From: Vicingus serpentipes
GTDB taxonomy: Bacteria > Bacteroidota > Bacteroidia > Flavobacteriales_E > Vicingaceae
DNA: 64,000 nucleotides
Direction of reading: 5' to 3'
Assembly: GCF_007993035.1 (NCBI RefSeq)
Contig: NZ_VOOS01000004.1
Coordinates: forward strand, 248,001 to 312,000
The stretch's first letter is position 1. The number at the start of each line of letters is the position of its first letter. Made by a program: the position numbers and the translations under genes. Shown here in pieces: positions 34,850 through 43,891 of this stretch. Below the pieces are notes generated by a model. It made no database searches, was not told the DNA's origin, and saw nothing but the letters and a program-made list of their open reading frames with translations.

Positions 34850-35517
34850 TGTTAGAAAGTATCTTACAAAAAACCAAGTTTAGTTCATTACTTGAAGGCG
34901 ATTCTACAGATTATGTTTGGATAGACATCTCTCTAACAAATGAGCAGTTGGAGAATGTTGATGTTTCAAATGCATCTCAATTTTCTGAGTATATCAATTT
35001 GTTTTTAAAAGAAAACAATGCAAAAATAGCAATGGGAGGTTATAATGAAGCGCGTAATATTTACAAACGAAGTGAAAACTTTAATTCAAGCGATTTAGAG
35101 GAACGGTTTATTCATTTAGGGATAGATTTATGGACAAAAGCTTATACTGCAGTTTCAGCACCTTTAAAAGGCAAAGTACACAGTTTTGGAAATAATTTAG
35201 GAGTTGGAAATTATGGGCCAACAATAATCTTAGAACATAACTTAAAGGGAGAAAAGTTTTATACCCTTTATGGTCATCTTACTAAAGACTCTATAGAAGA
35301 CCTTATAATAGGTGAAGCGATTGATAAAGGAGAAATGTTTGCTGCAATTGGTAATTTTCCTGCTAACGGAGATTACCCTCCACACTTACACTTTCAAATC
35401 ATAAAGGATTTAAAAGGAATGAGTGGTGATTTTCCAGGAGTTACTTCAAATACTAAACAAGAAGAAGATTTAGCAAATTGCCCAGATCCAAATTTAATTT
35501 TGAAGATATCAAAATAA
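34849..35517 (+). CDS. M23-family peptidase-like protein without signal peptide
   Basis: A 222-residue protein with a LytM/M23 metallopeptidase fold in its C-terminal half (about residues 85-200). The zinc ligands look complete: His89-x3-Asp93, then His179-Leu-His181, with Tyr-Gly-His143-Leu as the usual additional His. Family members cut peptidoglycan cross-links. There is no signal peptide or membrane span, so export is not obvious, which is odd for such an enzyme. The N-terminal 80 residues are not recognisable. It overlaps the lepA stop codon by one base (TAATG), so the two are co-expressed. Its end lies 4 bp from that of the convergent dprA gene. Confidence 0.85.
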   Translation: MLESILQKTKFSSLLEGDSTDYVWIDISLTNEQLENVDVSNASQFSEYINLFLKENNAKIAMGGYNEARNIYKRSENFNSSDLEERFIHLGIDLWTKAYTAVSAPLKGKVHSFGNNLGVGNYGPTIILEHNLKGEKFYTLYGHLTKDSIEDLIIGEAIDKGEMFAAIGNFPANGDYPPHLHFQIIKDLKGMSGDFPGVTSNTKQEEDLANCPDPNLILKISK

Positions 35518-35521
35518 TAGG

Positions 35522-36625
35522 CTAAACAACCTTATACATTTTTCCTGGCAACGATTTTATTAAGTTATTAAACTCCATTTCTAAGAGCAGGGAAGCTGTT
35601 TTGCTCATGGGGAATTTAGCTTTTAAAGCCAAGTCGTCTATATTAGTTTTGTCTTGTTCTTTTAACAAATCAAAAAGCAGCTGTTCTTCTTGAGTTAACT
35701 CTATAAAAAGTTGGGCTTGTTTATTGTTTTTTGGAGATTGTGCCTCCCATCCCATAATATATTCTATATCTTTAAAGGATTGGAGCAAGTGAGCCTTGTT
35801 TTGCTTAATTAAAGCATTACAACCCTCAGATTGACTGTCTGTAACTCTACCGGGTAAAGCAAAGACGTCACGGTTATAACTATTGCCTAGTTCGGCAGTA
35901 ATTAACGAACCTCCTTTTTTACTCGATTCAATTACAATAATTGCATCAGCTAAACCAGAAACAATTCTATTCCTTTTTGGAAAATTTTCTCTTTCAGGCT
36001 TTGTTCCACTTAAAAATTCAGAGACAAGACCTCCATTATTCAGCATTTGATTAGCTACCGGTTTGTGTTGAGAAGGATATAACCTATCAAGTCCGTGAGC
36101 AGTAACACCAATTGTGGCTAAATTATTATTTAACGCTTCTTTATGAGCACAAACATCTACACCAAAAGCAAGACCACTAACAATTAATGGATTGTGAGGT
36201 TTTAAATCCACAAGTAATTGTGCACAAAAGTCTTTACCATAATCAGTTGCTTTTCGAGTGCCAACAATACTTATTACTTTTTTTGTGTTGTAATCAAAAT
36301 CACCTTTGCTAAACAATACAATTGGACCATCTTCACAATGGCTTAATCTTTTTGGGAACAAACCATCATTAAAACAAAGCGCTTTAATGTTGTTTTTTTC
36401 AATAAAAATTAATTCTTGACTAGCTAACGTAAGCGCTTCTGCTTTATGGTCAATTATTCGTGAGGCATTAACGGCTCCAATTCCTGGAATTTTTTCTAAA
36501 GCACTTTTCTTTTCTTCAAAAACAGCTTCGGCACCACCACAAAAAGCTATTAATTTTTTTGCAGTAATGTTTCCAATGTTAGGTATTGCTGTTAATGCGA
36601 TATGATAAAGCAATTGTTGGTTCAT
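35522..36625 (-). CDS. dprA: DNA-processing protein DprA
   Basis: A 367-residue DprA (SMF family), which binds incoming single-stranded DNA and loads RecA during natural transformation. A helix-hairpin-helix-like N-terminus (about residues 1-65, with Gly-Ile-Gly-Ala-Val-Asn) precedes the Rossmann-like core. Core motifs are Ile-Val-Gly-Thr-Arg-Lys-Ala-Thr-Asp-Tyr-Gly, Ser-Gly-Leu-Ala-Phe-Gly-Val-Asp and Pro-Lys-Arg-Asn-Arg-Ile-Val-Ser-Gly-Leu. A winged-helix C-terminal domain covers about 305-367. Length is typical. It is a single gene between convergent M23 and divergent kdsB. Confidence 0.96.
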   Translation of the reverse strand: MNQQLLYHIALTAIPNIGNITAKKLIAFCGGAEAVFEEKKSALEKIPGIGAVNASRIIDHKAEALTLASQELIFIEKNNIKALCFNDGLFPKRLSHCEDGPIVLFSKGDFDYNTKKVISIVGTRKATDYGKDFCAQLLVDLKPHNPLIVSGLAFGVDVCAHKEALNNNLATIGVTAHGLDRLYPSQHKPVANQMLNNGGLVSEFLSGTKPERENFPKRNRIVSGLADAIIVIESSKKGGSLITAELGNSYNRDVFALPGRVTDSQSEGCNALIKQNKAHLLQSFKDIEYIMGWEAQSPKNNKQAQLFIELTQEEQLLFDLLKEQDKTNIDDLALKAKFPMSKTASLLLEMEFNNLIKSLPGKMYKVV

Positions 36626-36671
36626 CGATTTTGTTTACTTTAGTCAAAAGTAAAAGATTAATTTTTATCTG

Positions 36672-37400
36672 ATGAAAATTTTAGGAATAATTCCTGCAAG
36701 GTATGGATCAACAAGGTTCCCGGGCAAGCCGTTAATTGATATCAATGGCAAATCGATGATACAACGCGTTTATGAGCAAGCCAAAAGTTGTACTAACCTT
36801 AATGAGGTAGTTGTGGCTACTGACGACCACCGAATTTTTGACCACGTGAAATCATTTGGTGGAAATGTTGAAATGACTTCTGATAAACACGAAAGTGGAA
36901 CTGACAGGTGTGCTGAGGTGATGGATAAATTAGAAGAAAATTATGATGTGGTAATTAACATACAAGGTGATGAGCCTTATATTGATCCGATACAAATTAC
37001 TCAATTATGCGAATGTTTTAATGATGAAAAAACGGACATTGCTACACTGATTAAAAAGATTGAAACGACAGAAGATTTGCTTAACGTAAATAAAGTAAAG
37101 GCTGTAAAAAGTAGTGCTGATTTTGCTATTTATTTTAGTCGTAATCCAATACCGTTTGTAAAAGGAGAGGAGAAAGAAAATTGGCTAAAAACAAATACTT
37201 ACTTTAAGCACATTGGTATTTATGGGTATAGAACTGAAGTTTTACAAAAAGTAACACAAATGCCACTTTCAATATTAGAAAAAGCTGAAGGATTAGAACA
37301 ATTAAGATGGCTAGAAAATGGATTACGCATAAAAGTTGCAGAAACACAACTGGAAGCCATAGCTATTGATTCTCCGGAGGATTTACAAAAGATAAAATGA
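36672..37400 (+). CDS. kdsB: CMP-Kdo synthetase
   Basis: A 242-residue 3-deoxy-manno-octulosonate cytidylyltransferase, which activates Kdo as CMP-Kdo for the inner core of lipopolysaccharide. Diagnostic motifs are Ile-Pro-Ala-Arg-Tyr-Gly-Ser-Thr-Arg-Phe-Pro-Gly-Lys-Pro at the start, Glu-Ser-Gly-Thr-Asp-Arg, and Asn-Ile-Gln-Gly-Asp-Glu-Pro. It is cytoplasmic and complete. It supports the same LPS pathway as the two glycosyltransferases at 3921-5686. The next gene begins 68 bp downstream and is unrelated. Confidence 0.97.
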   Translation: MKILGIIPARYGSTRFPGKPLIDINGKSMIQRVYEQAKSCTNLNEVVVATDDHRIFDHVKSFGGNVEMTSDKHESGTDRCAEVMDKLEENYDVVINIQGDEPYIDPIQITQLCECFNDEKTDIATLIKKIETTEDLLNVNKVKAVKSSADFAIYFSRNPIPFVKGEEKENWLKTNTYFKHIGIYGYRTEVLQKVTQMPLSILEKAEGLEQLRWLENGLRIKVAETQLEAIAIDSPEDLQKIK

Positions 37401-37468
37401 AGAATCAAAAAGAAATTTAGTTTTAAACCTCCTAGTTTTTTACTATTTTTATATATTCGCAGCCCTTT

Positions 37469-38506
37469 ATGAAATTAGACCTACATATTAGCCACCTTTT
37501 ATTTCAATACGATTGTGTAATTGTACCTAATTTAGGTGGTTTTGTAGCTAATTACAAACCAGCTTCTATTCAGTCAATTAAAAGCACTTTTCATCCTCCT
37601 TCAAAAGGAATTTCGTTTAACAAAAACTTAATTAATAACGATGGGTTATTGATAAATGCAATAAGTAAAGCAAACAAAACAAGTTACGAAGAAGCAAGCA
37701 AAATAGTTGATGAAGCTGTTTTGGTGATGAAAGCAGATTTAAAAAAGAACAACAAATTGGTTGTTGAAAATGTTGGTGTTCTTTTTTATGACAAAGAAAA
37801 TAGAATACAGTTTGAACCTTCTACGGATGTAAATTACTTATTAGAATCTTTTGGTTTAAGTTCTTTCCAGCAGTTTCCTGTTCAACATGAAACAATAGAA
37901 GAAAAAATAGTTAAAACCGTAAAAGAAACCCCTGTAATTGCTTTGCATCAAAAGAAAAATTCAAAAAAATGGGTTGCAGCCGCGATTATTACAATACCAT
38001 TAGCATTTTTTGCTTTTTGGTTGCCTACCAAATATGATTTAGGAGCAGATTTAAATTATGCTAATTTAAACCCTTTCAAAACACTAACAACTTCAGTTTA
38101 TGTTGCGAGAACAAACACGCCCGTTTTTGAGAAGATAGAAAAAGAAGATTTAAAAGCGACTATACAATCGATAAATGAGGATAACCCTACTGCAAGCATA
38201 TCTTTTTTAAAAGGAGAGTCTCCAATAGTTGTAAAAATTAAAGAAACAGCTATAGATACTACTAGAGTTGAAGTTTCTAAAGTTAGGCTGAAGTTTCATA
38301 TAGTTGGAGGATGTTTTTCTGAAGAACGTAATGCAAAAAGATTAGTAAGAAAACTAAACAAAGCAGGTTTTAATGCTTGGGTTATAGGGAAACGAAAAGG
38401 ATTATACGCAGTAAGTTATAATAGTTTTGAAACTAGAAATGAAGCTGTTGAAGCATTAGCTTCTGCCCAAAGTCATAACTCTAAAGCTTGGATTTTAGAG
38501 CAGTAA
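37469..38506 (+). CDS. HU/CCDC81-like and SPOR domain membrane protein
   Basis: A 345-residue single-span membrane protein. Residues about 1-125 form two halves of an HU-like fold of the CCDC81 bacterial type, with Val-Pro-Asn-Leu-Gly-Gly-Phe-Val and Asn-Val-Gly-Val-Leu-Phe-Tyr. One transmembrane segment lies at about 168-185. An extracytoplasmic linker leads to a SPOR domain at about 272-345, with Gly-Gly-Cys-Phe-Ser, Ala-Tyr/Trp-x-Ile-Gly and Arg-Asn-Glu-Ala. SPOR domains bind denuded glycan strands at division septa. By the charge pattern the HU-like part should be cytoplasmic and the SPOR part periplasmic. A cell-division role is likely, but the ligand of the HU-like domain is unknown. 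Confidence 0.9.
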   Translation: MKLDLHISHLLFQYDCVIVPNLGGFVANYKPASIQSIKSTFHPPSKGISFNKNLINNDGLLINAISKANKTSYEEASKIVDEAVLVMKADLKKNNKLVVENVGVLFYDKENRIQFEPSTDVNYLLESFGLSSFQQFPVQHETIEEKIVKTVKETPVIALHQKKNSKKWVAAAIITIPLAFFAFWLPTKYDLGADLNYANLNPFKTLTTSVYVARTNTPVFEKIEKEDLKATIQSINEDNPTASISFLKGESPIVVKIKETAIDTTRVEVSKVRLKFHIVGGCFSEERNAKRLVRKLNKAGFNAWVIGKRKGLYAVSYNSFETRNEAVEALASAQSHNSKAWILEQ

Positions 38507-38531
38507 CCCCACCTTTACTTTTCTTAGAGGT

Positions 38532-39476
38532 TTAGTCATTAAAAAATGTTTCTTCGATTTTGTCTGCTAAAAAAGATGATAGTTTTACATAAGACTCTTT
38601 TGTCCAGCCAGCAACATGTGGGCTAAGAATAACTTTATCAGATGCACATAAATAATTAAAGTCTTCAGGCAAATCTTTACTATTAATTGTTTCAAACGAT
38701 TTTGTTTCATATTCTAAAACATCTAAACAAGTACCAAGTATTTTTTTATTTTTTAAACCAGAAACTAATGCTGATATTTCTACATGGTTACCTCTTGCTG
38801 TATTAATTAAATAGAAAGGGTTTTCAAAAGCGTTTATAAATTCTTCATTAACGTAATATTTTGTTTCTGGAGTTAGTGGTAAATGAATACTAATTATATC
38901 GGATGCCTTCTGAAGTTCTGGTAAAGAGACTTCTTTAACAAAATCATTAGAAAAAGACTTTTTGTATTTGTCGAAAGCAATAACCCTACAATCAAACCCG
39001 CTTAACTTTTTAGCAAAGGCCTTTCCCATGTTCCCATAACCAACAATGCCAATAGTTTTGCCAGCTATTTCTAAACCTCTATTTCCTTCTCTATCCCAAA
39101 TACCACGTCTAACTTCTGCATCTCCTTTTTTTAGTTTGTTAAACAACATTAACAACATGCCTATTGCTTGTTCTCCAACAGCATCCATGTTCCCTTCTGG
39201 AGAATTAAAAACGGTAATTTTTTTTTGTTTGGCGTAGGCTAAATCTATGTTTTCAAGGCCAGCCCCTGAACGAGCAATAAACTTTAAGTTTGAAGCTGCG
39301 TCTAAAAACGTTTTATCTATAGGGAAACGACTTCTAATAACAATGCCTTCGTATTGATTGATTTTGGTTTCAATTTCTTGTTTGGAAGATTGATAATCAA
39401 AATCACAAACACACTTTAAAGCAAAAAGTCTTTCTTCTAAAATAGGGTGAACCGAATCGACAAAGAGGATTTTCAT
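38532..39476 (-). CDS. D-isomer 2-hydroxyacid dehydrogenase
   Basis: A 314-residue NAD-dependent dehydrogenase of the SerA/D-lactate dehydrogenase superfamily. The nucleotide-binding loop is Gly-Tyr-Gly-Asn-Met-Gly (about residues 150-155). The active-site Arg (Asn-Thr-Ala-Arg-Gly), Glu (in Leu-Asp-Val-Leu-Glu) and His (Leu-Ser-Pro-His-Val-Ala-Gly-Trp) are present. It lacks the ACT domain of full-length SerA. 3-phosphoglycerate oxidation in serine synthesis is possible, but the substrate cannot be fixed from sequence. The gene follows mgtE by 1 bp on the same strand, so the two are probably co-transcribed. Confidence 0.92.
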   Translation of the reverse strand: MKILFVDSVHPILEERLFALKCVCDFDYQSSKQEIETKINQYEGIVIRSRFPIDKTFLDAASNLKFIARSGAGLENIDLAYAKQKKITVFNSPEGNMDAVGEQAIGMLLMLFNKLKKGDAEVRRGIWDREGNRGLEIAGKTIGIVGYGNMGKAFAKKLSGFDCRVIAFDKYKKSFSNDFVKEVSLPELQKASDIISIHLPLTPETKYYVNEEFINAFENPFYLINTARGNHVEISALVSGLKNKKILGTCLDVLEYETKSFETINSKDLPEDFNYLCASDKVILSPHVAGWTKESYVKLSSFLADKIEETFFND

Positions 39477-39477
39477 C

Positions 39478-40830
39478 TTAAAGATACATTAAGTGCCCTA
39501 TTAAAAAATAGAGGAAAAGACCAAAAATATCATTTACAGTAGTTATAAATGGGCCTGTAGCAAGAGCTGGGTCAACTTTATATTTGTTTAATAACAAAGG
39601 AACTATTGTTCCGAATAAGGCTGCAAAAATAATTACCGATAGCAAAGCAATACTTACTGTCAAGCTTAAAGCTGTTGATGCTTCAAAAAAGAAACAATAT
39701 CCAAAAATTAATGAAGAGAGAACAACTCCATTAATCAATGCCACACCTAATTCTTTTAATAATTTACTCCACAACCCATCTAGCCCTAAAGAATTATTTG
39801 CTAAACCTTGTACTACAATTGCTGAAGATTGAACTCCAACATTTCCGGCCATTGCGGCAATTAAAGGAATAAAAATAGCCATTTCTGGATGTAATTGTAA
39901 TTCATGTTCGTAATTTCCAATAACTCTTGCCCCAAGAATACCTCCAAACAATCCAATAAATAACCAAGGCAACCTCGCCCTAGTTAACAACCAAACACTA
40001 TCGGAAGACTCTACATTTTCAGAGATACCAGATGCCATCTGGTAATCTTTTTCAGCCTCTTCTTTAATTACTTCTACAACATCATCTATGGTTATTCTAC
40101 CAAGTAAACGGCCAATTTCATCTACAACAGGAACAACAACTAAATCATATTTATCCATAATATTCCCAACTTCTTCATCTTTCACATTTGCTTTTACAGA
40201 TATAATATTGTCGTTGTAAATGTCTTTTATTTTCTTGTTGTCGGGTGTTAACAACAGTCGTTTTAGAGAAACAATACCTTGTAAAATATTTTTATCATCT
40301 ACAACATAAACTGTGTAAACTTGTTCTATGTCTTGAGATTGAATTCTTAATTCGTTAATACAAGTTTTAATGTCCCAGTTAATATCAACTTTAAAAAGCT
40401 CTTTTGCCATTAATCCACCAGCAGTATCTTCCTCGTAGCTCAAAAGATCAACAATATCACTTGCTTGCTCAAAATCTTCAAGATGAGAAATTACTTCATT
40501 CTTTTTTTCATCAGACATTTCTGCCAAAACATCGGCAGCATCATCAGAATCCATATTATCAATAAACTGCTTGGCAATTTCTTCAGATGAAAGAGAATTT
40601 AAAATTCGCTCTCTTGCACCTTCATCAAGTTCAATAAGAATGTCCGCCGCTTGTTCTTGAGAAAAGAATTGGTAAAAAGCAATCGCTTCTTCTAATGTTT
40701 GTTCATCAATAATTTCAGCAATATCAGCAGATTGAAGACCATCAATAAGCTCCAAAACTTTAGACTCGTTGTTTACTTCAACAGCGAGATTAAGTGTTTC
40801 TAAAAAATCTTTTGTTAACTCGAATTGCAT
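39478..40830 (-). CDS. mgtE: Magnesium transporter MgtE
   Basis: A 450-residue MgtE, an inner-membrane Mg2+ channel gated by cytoplasmic Mg2+. The N-terminal acidic superhelical domain covers about residues 1-130. Two CBS domains follow (about 135-255). Five membrane helices cover about 285-450, with the pore signature Pro-Phe-Ile-Thr-Thr-Val-Asn-Asp-Ile-Phe-Gly near the end. The acidic residues of the sensor domains, including the Asp-Glu-Asp patches, are plentiful. It lies 53 bp from the end of rsmA on the same strand. Confidence 0.97.
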   Translation of the reverse strand: MQFELTKDFLETLNLAVEVNNESKVLELIDGLQSADIAEIIDEQTLEEAIAFYQFFSQEQAADILIELDEGARERILNSLSSEEIAKQFIDNMDSDDAADVLAEMSDEKKNEVISHLEDFEQASDIVDLLSYEEDTAGGLMAKELFKVDINWDIKTCINELRIQSQDIEQVYTVYVVDDKNILQGIVSLKRLLLTPDNKKIKDIYNDNIISVKANVKDEEVGNIMDKYDLVVVPVVDEIGRLLGRITIDDVVEVIKEEAEKDYQMASGISENVESSDSVWLLTRARLPWLFIGLFGGILGARVIGNYEHELQLHPEMAIFIPLIAAMAGNVGVQSSAIVVQGLANNSLGLDGLWSKLLKELGVALINGVVLSSLIFGYCFFFEASTALSLTVSIALLSVIIFAALFGTIVPLLLNKYKVDPALATGPFITTVNDIFGLFLYFLIGHLMYL

Positions 40831-40883
40831 TATTACTTGTTTTAAGCAAATGCAAAACTACAAATTTAAATAAGGCTAAACTA

Positions 40884-41732
40884 TTAATTTAAAGTGTCTA
40901 ACAGGTTTGTTAGCTCAATAAATTGTTCAACAGAGAGTTGTTCTGGACGAAGTCGAAAAACAGGCATTTCTTTAAGCGTTTCATTTAAAAAAGGTTTTAA
41001 AGAGTTGCTTAATGTTTTCCTTCGCTGGTTAAACGCTGTTTTCACAATCGTTTTAAATAGAGTTTCGTTACAATCTAATTTGCTTTTGTTGTTTCTTGTT
41101 AGACGAATAACACCAGATTTCACCTTTGGAGGAGGGTTAAATACGTTTTCATCAACTGTAAATAAATAGTCGATATCATAAAAAGCTTGCAGCAAAACAC
41201 TAGTAATTCCGTAAACTTTACTTCCTGGTTTAGAGGCAATTCTTTCTGCCACTTCTTTTTGAAACATACCAACAACCTCTGGTATTTGATCTTTATAATC
41301 CAACACTTTAAAAAGTATTTGTGTTGAGATGTTGTATGGGAAATTACCAATTATTGCAAAAGGTTCTTTACCTGTTATCTCTTCCAGATTCATATTCAAA
41401 AAATCCCCTTCAACGATATTCTTTTCTAGTTCAGAAAAGTGTTTTTTTAGGTAAATTATAGATTCAGAATCAATATCTATAAGGTAAGTTTGGTAATTGT
41501 TGTTTTGAATTAGAAATTGAGTTAAAACACCCATTCCAGGACCAATTTCTAATACTTTTTTATAATTTTTCGCTAAAGTTAGTCCGTTTACTATGTTTTG
41601 AGCAATAGTTAAGTCAGTCAAAAAATGTTGTCCAAGGTGTTTTTTAGCTTTTACCTCTCCCGAATCTTTTCTAGGTTCGTGCTGCTTAGTGTTTTCAAGC
41701 ACTTTTGAACGATTATTCTTTTTATACTTCAA
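40884..41732 (-). CDS. rsmA: 16S rRNA dimethyladenosine methyltransferase RsmA (KsgA)
   Basis: A 282-residue RsmA/KsgA that dimethylates two adjacent adenines near the 3' end of 16S rRNA. The SAM-binding [10 protein letters not shown] and the catalytic Asn-Phe-Pro-Tyr-Asn-Ile are present, as is Lys-Lys-His-Leu-Gly-Gln-His-Phe-Leu. The protein has about 28 extra basic residues before that usual start; no other ATG is available downstream, so I keep the first ATG. The gene starts 57 bp from the divergent VWA protein gene. Confidence 0.96.
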   Translation of the reverse strand: MKYKKNNRSKVLENTKQHEPRKDSGEVKAKKHLGQHFLTDLTIAQNIVNGLTLAKNYKKVLEIGPGMGVLTQFLIQNNNYQTYLIDIDSESIIYLKKHFSELEKNIVEGDFLNMNLEEITGKEPFAIIGNFPYNISTQILFKVLDYKDQIPEVVGMFQKEVAERIASKPGSKVYGITSVLLQAFYDIDYLFTVDENVFNPPPKVKSGVIRLTRNNKSKLDCNETLFKTIVKTAFNQRRKTLSNSLKPFLNETLKEMPVFRLRPEQLSVEQFIELTNLLDTLN

Positions 41733-41789
41733 TTTTTCAGATAAAAATTCTTAAATAATATTAATACTTTAGCGTTAAAGACAAAAGTA

Positions 41790-43079
41790 ATGAAAAGCTA
41801 CACGATGAAATGGATTCCCTTTTTTGTTTTATTTTTCCTTGTAAATAAATGTTTTTCAAATCAAATTGAATATTTAGCTAACACAAATGCAATTGAAAGA
41901 GTAGAGTTTAAATTAAATGAATTAACTCTAAATCAGTTGGCAATAGCAATGCCTTTTGCAAAAGAGCTAATTCTTAATCCAGAACAAAAAAAAGCTTTAA
42001 CAGAAAAAGCTATTATTAAAGTTGAACTGGTATACACTAAACACAGAACATCTCCTCTTTTTGATCAAAAAAAACTAAACATAGACCGACTAAAAGAACT
42101 GCAAAAACTACTTCCGGTAGTTTTTGAAAATCCTTTGTGGGATTTTGAATTAATTAGTCAAACAAAAGGGCGCTCTAGAGAAGATTGCAAAAAAATGTTT
42201 CATGGTTTTGTTTTTACTTTTCGTCCTAATTCAACTAAAGAGACACTTCAGTTAGAAGCTGAATATATTCAAAGGTTAGTATTACAATCAATAAAGAACG
42301 ATTCTTTAAAAAATAGCTCAAATAAATTGGAGTTAATTGCTGATATTAAAACAAGGTGGGATAATAGGGTAGGTTATGTACACGACACGATATGGAAAGA
42401 AGAGGAGGAGGTTCCTGTTCCTCATTTTTTCTATGATCAATCACTTTACCAAGATTCTACGGTTTTAAATTCATTTTCAAGGAATAAAAAATGGAATAAC
42501 TTTATTGTTGTTACAGATGTAACCGGAAGCATGTCGCCATATATAGCTCAAGTATTTATGTGGTTAAGAGAACAAACAAAAGAAACAAGTGCTCAAGGGT
42601 TTGTTTTTTTTAATGATGGAGACAATAAGCCATCAAACAGAAAGAAACCACTCGAAACAGAAGGTGTTTATGTTGTTAATAACAATTCTACAGAAGAGGT
42701 AATGTTGATGGCAGCAAAATGTATGAAAAAAGGGTCAGGAGGAGGAGAAAATTTAGAGAATGATATTGAAGCAATATTATTAGGCCAAAATCAATATAAA
42801 GAGATTGATGAGGTAGTTTTAGTTGCAGACAATAGGGAAAGCATGAGAGATTATAAATTTATTGAAAAAATAAAAAAGCCAGTTCGTATTATTTTATGTG
42901 GTTCTGATAAGCGTGTTAACATTCAATATTTAGATTTGGCAAGACAAACTAAAGGTTCGGTTCATACAAAAGTAAATGATATTTTAAACCTTGATAGCAT
43001 AGAAAATGGCGCTCATTTTTTTATAGGAGAATTTGAGTATTTATTTGAAAATAACCAATTTCATTACTTGTATAATTAA
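41790..43079 (+). CDS. Secreted VWA-domain protein
   Basis: A 429-residue secreted protein of unknown role. A signal peptide ends near Cys-Phe-Ser-Asn (about residue 24); an alternative ATG at 41805 (Met-Lys-Trp) would give a shorter signal. The N-terminal part (25-230) is not recognised. A von Willebrand factor A fold covers about 235-420, with the metal-ion site Asp-Val-Thr-Gly-Ser-Met-Ser (about 243-249) followed by Thr/Asp positions typical of MIDAS. A Gly-Ser-Gly-Gly-Gly-Glu-Asn loop lies near 315. It stands alone, 108 bp before sdhC. Adhesion or protein binding would fit the fold; nothing in the context narrows it. Confidence 0.85.
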   Translation: MKSYTMKWIPFFVLFFLVNKCFSNQIEYLANTNAIERVEFKLNELTLNQLAIAMPFAKELILNPEQKKALTEKAIIKVELVYTKHRTSPLFDQKKLNIDRLKELQKLLPVVFENPLWDFELISQTKGRSREDCKKMFHGFVFTFRPNSTKETLQLEAEYIQRLVLQSIKNDSLKNSSNKLELIADIKTRWDNRVGYVHDTIWKEEEEVPVPHFFYDQSLYQDSTVLNSFSRNKKWNNFIVVTDVTGSMSPYIAQVFMWLREQTKETSAQGFVFFNDGDNKPSNRKKPLETEGVYVVNNNSTEEVMLMAAKCMKKGSGGGENLENDIEAILLGQNQYKEIDEVVLVADNRESMRDYKFIEKIKKPVRIILCGSDKRVNIQYLDLARQTKGSVHTKVNDILNLDSIENGAHFFIGEFEYLFENNQFHYLYN

Positions 43080-43123
43080 TATTATTTAGAATCAATCTAA
43101 ATAAATTTCCTTGTTTTTTTATC

Positions 43124-43154
43124 ATTGTAATATTCAGTACAATCTCTACCTTTG
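43124..43154 (+). promoter_or_regulatory. Promoter of the sdh operon
   Basis: TACCTTTG at 43147-43154 matches the -7 consensus TAnnTTTG exactly. TTG at 43125-43127 lies 19 bp upstream, the normal spacing for a -33 element in Bacteroidota. It precedes the sdhC ATG by 33 nt. This is the only promoter in the window for which I can see both elements at correct spacing. Confidence 0.65.
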
Positions 43155-43187
43155 TACTATATATTTAAAAAATAATTTGACGATATT

Positions 43188-43877
43188 ATGAGTAAAGGAA
43201 TCTCAAACACTTCTGTTGGAAAAAAAGTGTTGATGGCCTTATCGGGCTTTTTTCTGATGTTTTTCTTATTGCAACATCTTTTAATAAATATGCTTTCTGT
43301 TATTAGTCCAGATGCATTTAACGAAGCTTCTCATTTTATGGGGACCAATCCATTGATTCAGTATGCGCTGCAGCCTGTCTTGATTTTTGGTGTTGTTTTT
43401 CACCTTGTAATGGGGATGAGATTAGAAGCTAAAAATAGAGCTTCTAGACCAATTAAATATGCCATGAACAAGCCAAGCGAAAATGCATCTTGGATGAGTA
43501 GAAATATGATTATTACTGGTATTATGGTCATGTTGTTTTTAGCGCTTCACTTTTATGATTTTTGGATTCCAGAAATTAATACAAAGTTTATTCAAGGAGA
43601 TATGAGTGGAATGATGCCTGGTATTGAGGGATATAGATATTTTGTCGAATTACAACATAAATTTGTAAATCCAGTAAGAGTTGGCTTATACATTTTATCT
43701 TTTGTGTTTTTGGCTTTACACCTTTTACATGGCTTTCAATCTGCTTTCCAATCGGTTGGGTTCAATCATAAAAAATATACTCCAGTATTAAAAAAATTAG
43801 GAAACATATACGCAATAGTAGTTCCTTTAGGATTTGTTGTTGTAGCTATTTTCCATTTTATTAACGCATCTCATTAA
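43188..43877 (+). CDS. sdhC: Succinate dehydrogenase cytochrome b558 subunit
   Basis: A 229-residue integral membrane cytochrome b of the single-subunit (b558) anchor type. Five hydrophobic spans are visible, and conserved His residues in several helices (Phe-Leu-Leu-Gln-His, Val-Phe-His-Leu, Ala-Leu-His-Phe, Ala-Leu-His-Leu-Leu-His) are suited to ligate two haems. It anchors SdhA and SdhB to the membrane and passes electrons to menaquinone. It is the first gene of sdhCAB, with 14 bp to sdhA, and has its own well-formed promoter upstream. The menaquinone is probably made by the futalosine route, given mqnC at 27569. Confidence 0.95.
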   Translation: MSKGISNTSVGKKVLMALSGFFLMFFLLQHLLINMLSVISPDAFNEASHFMGTNPLIQYALQPVLIFGVVFHLVMGMRLEAKNRASRPIKYAMNKPSENASWMSRNMIITGIMVMLFLALHFYDFWIPEINTKFIQGDMSGMMPGIEGYRYFVELQHKFVNPVRVGLYILSFVFLALHLLHGFQSAFQSVGFNHKKYTPVLKKLGNIYAIVVPLGFVVVAIFHFINASH

Positions 43878-43891
43878 AATCTATTTTAGAT

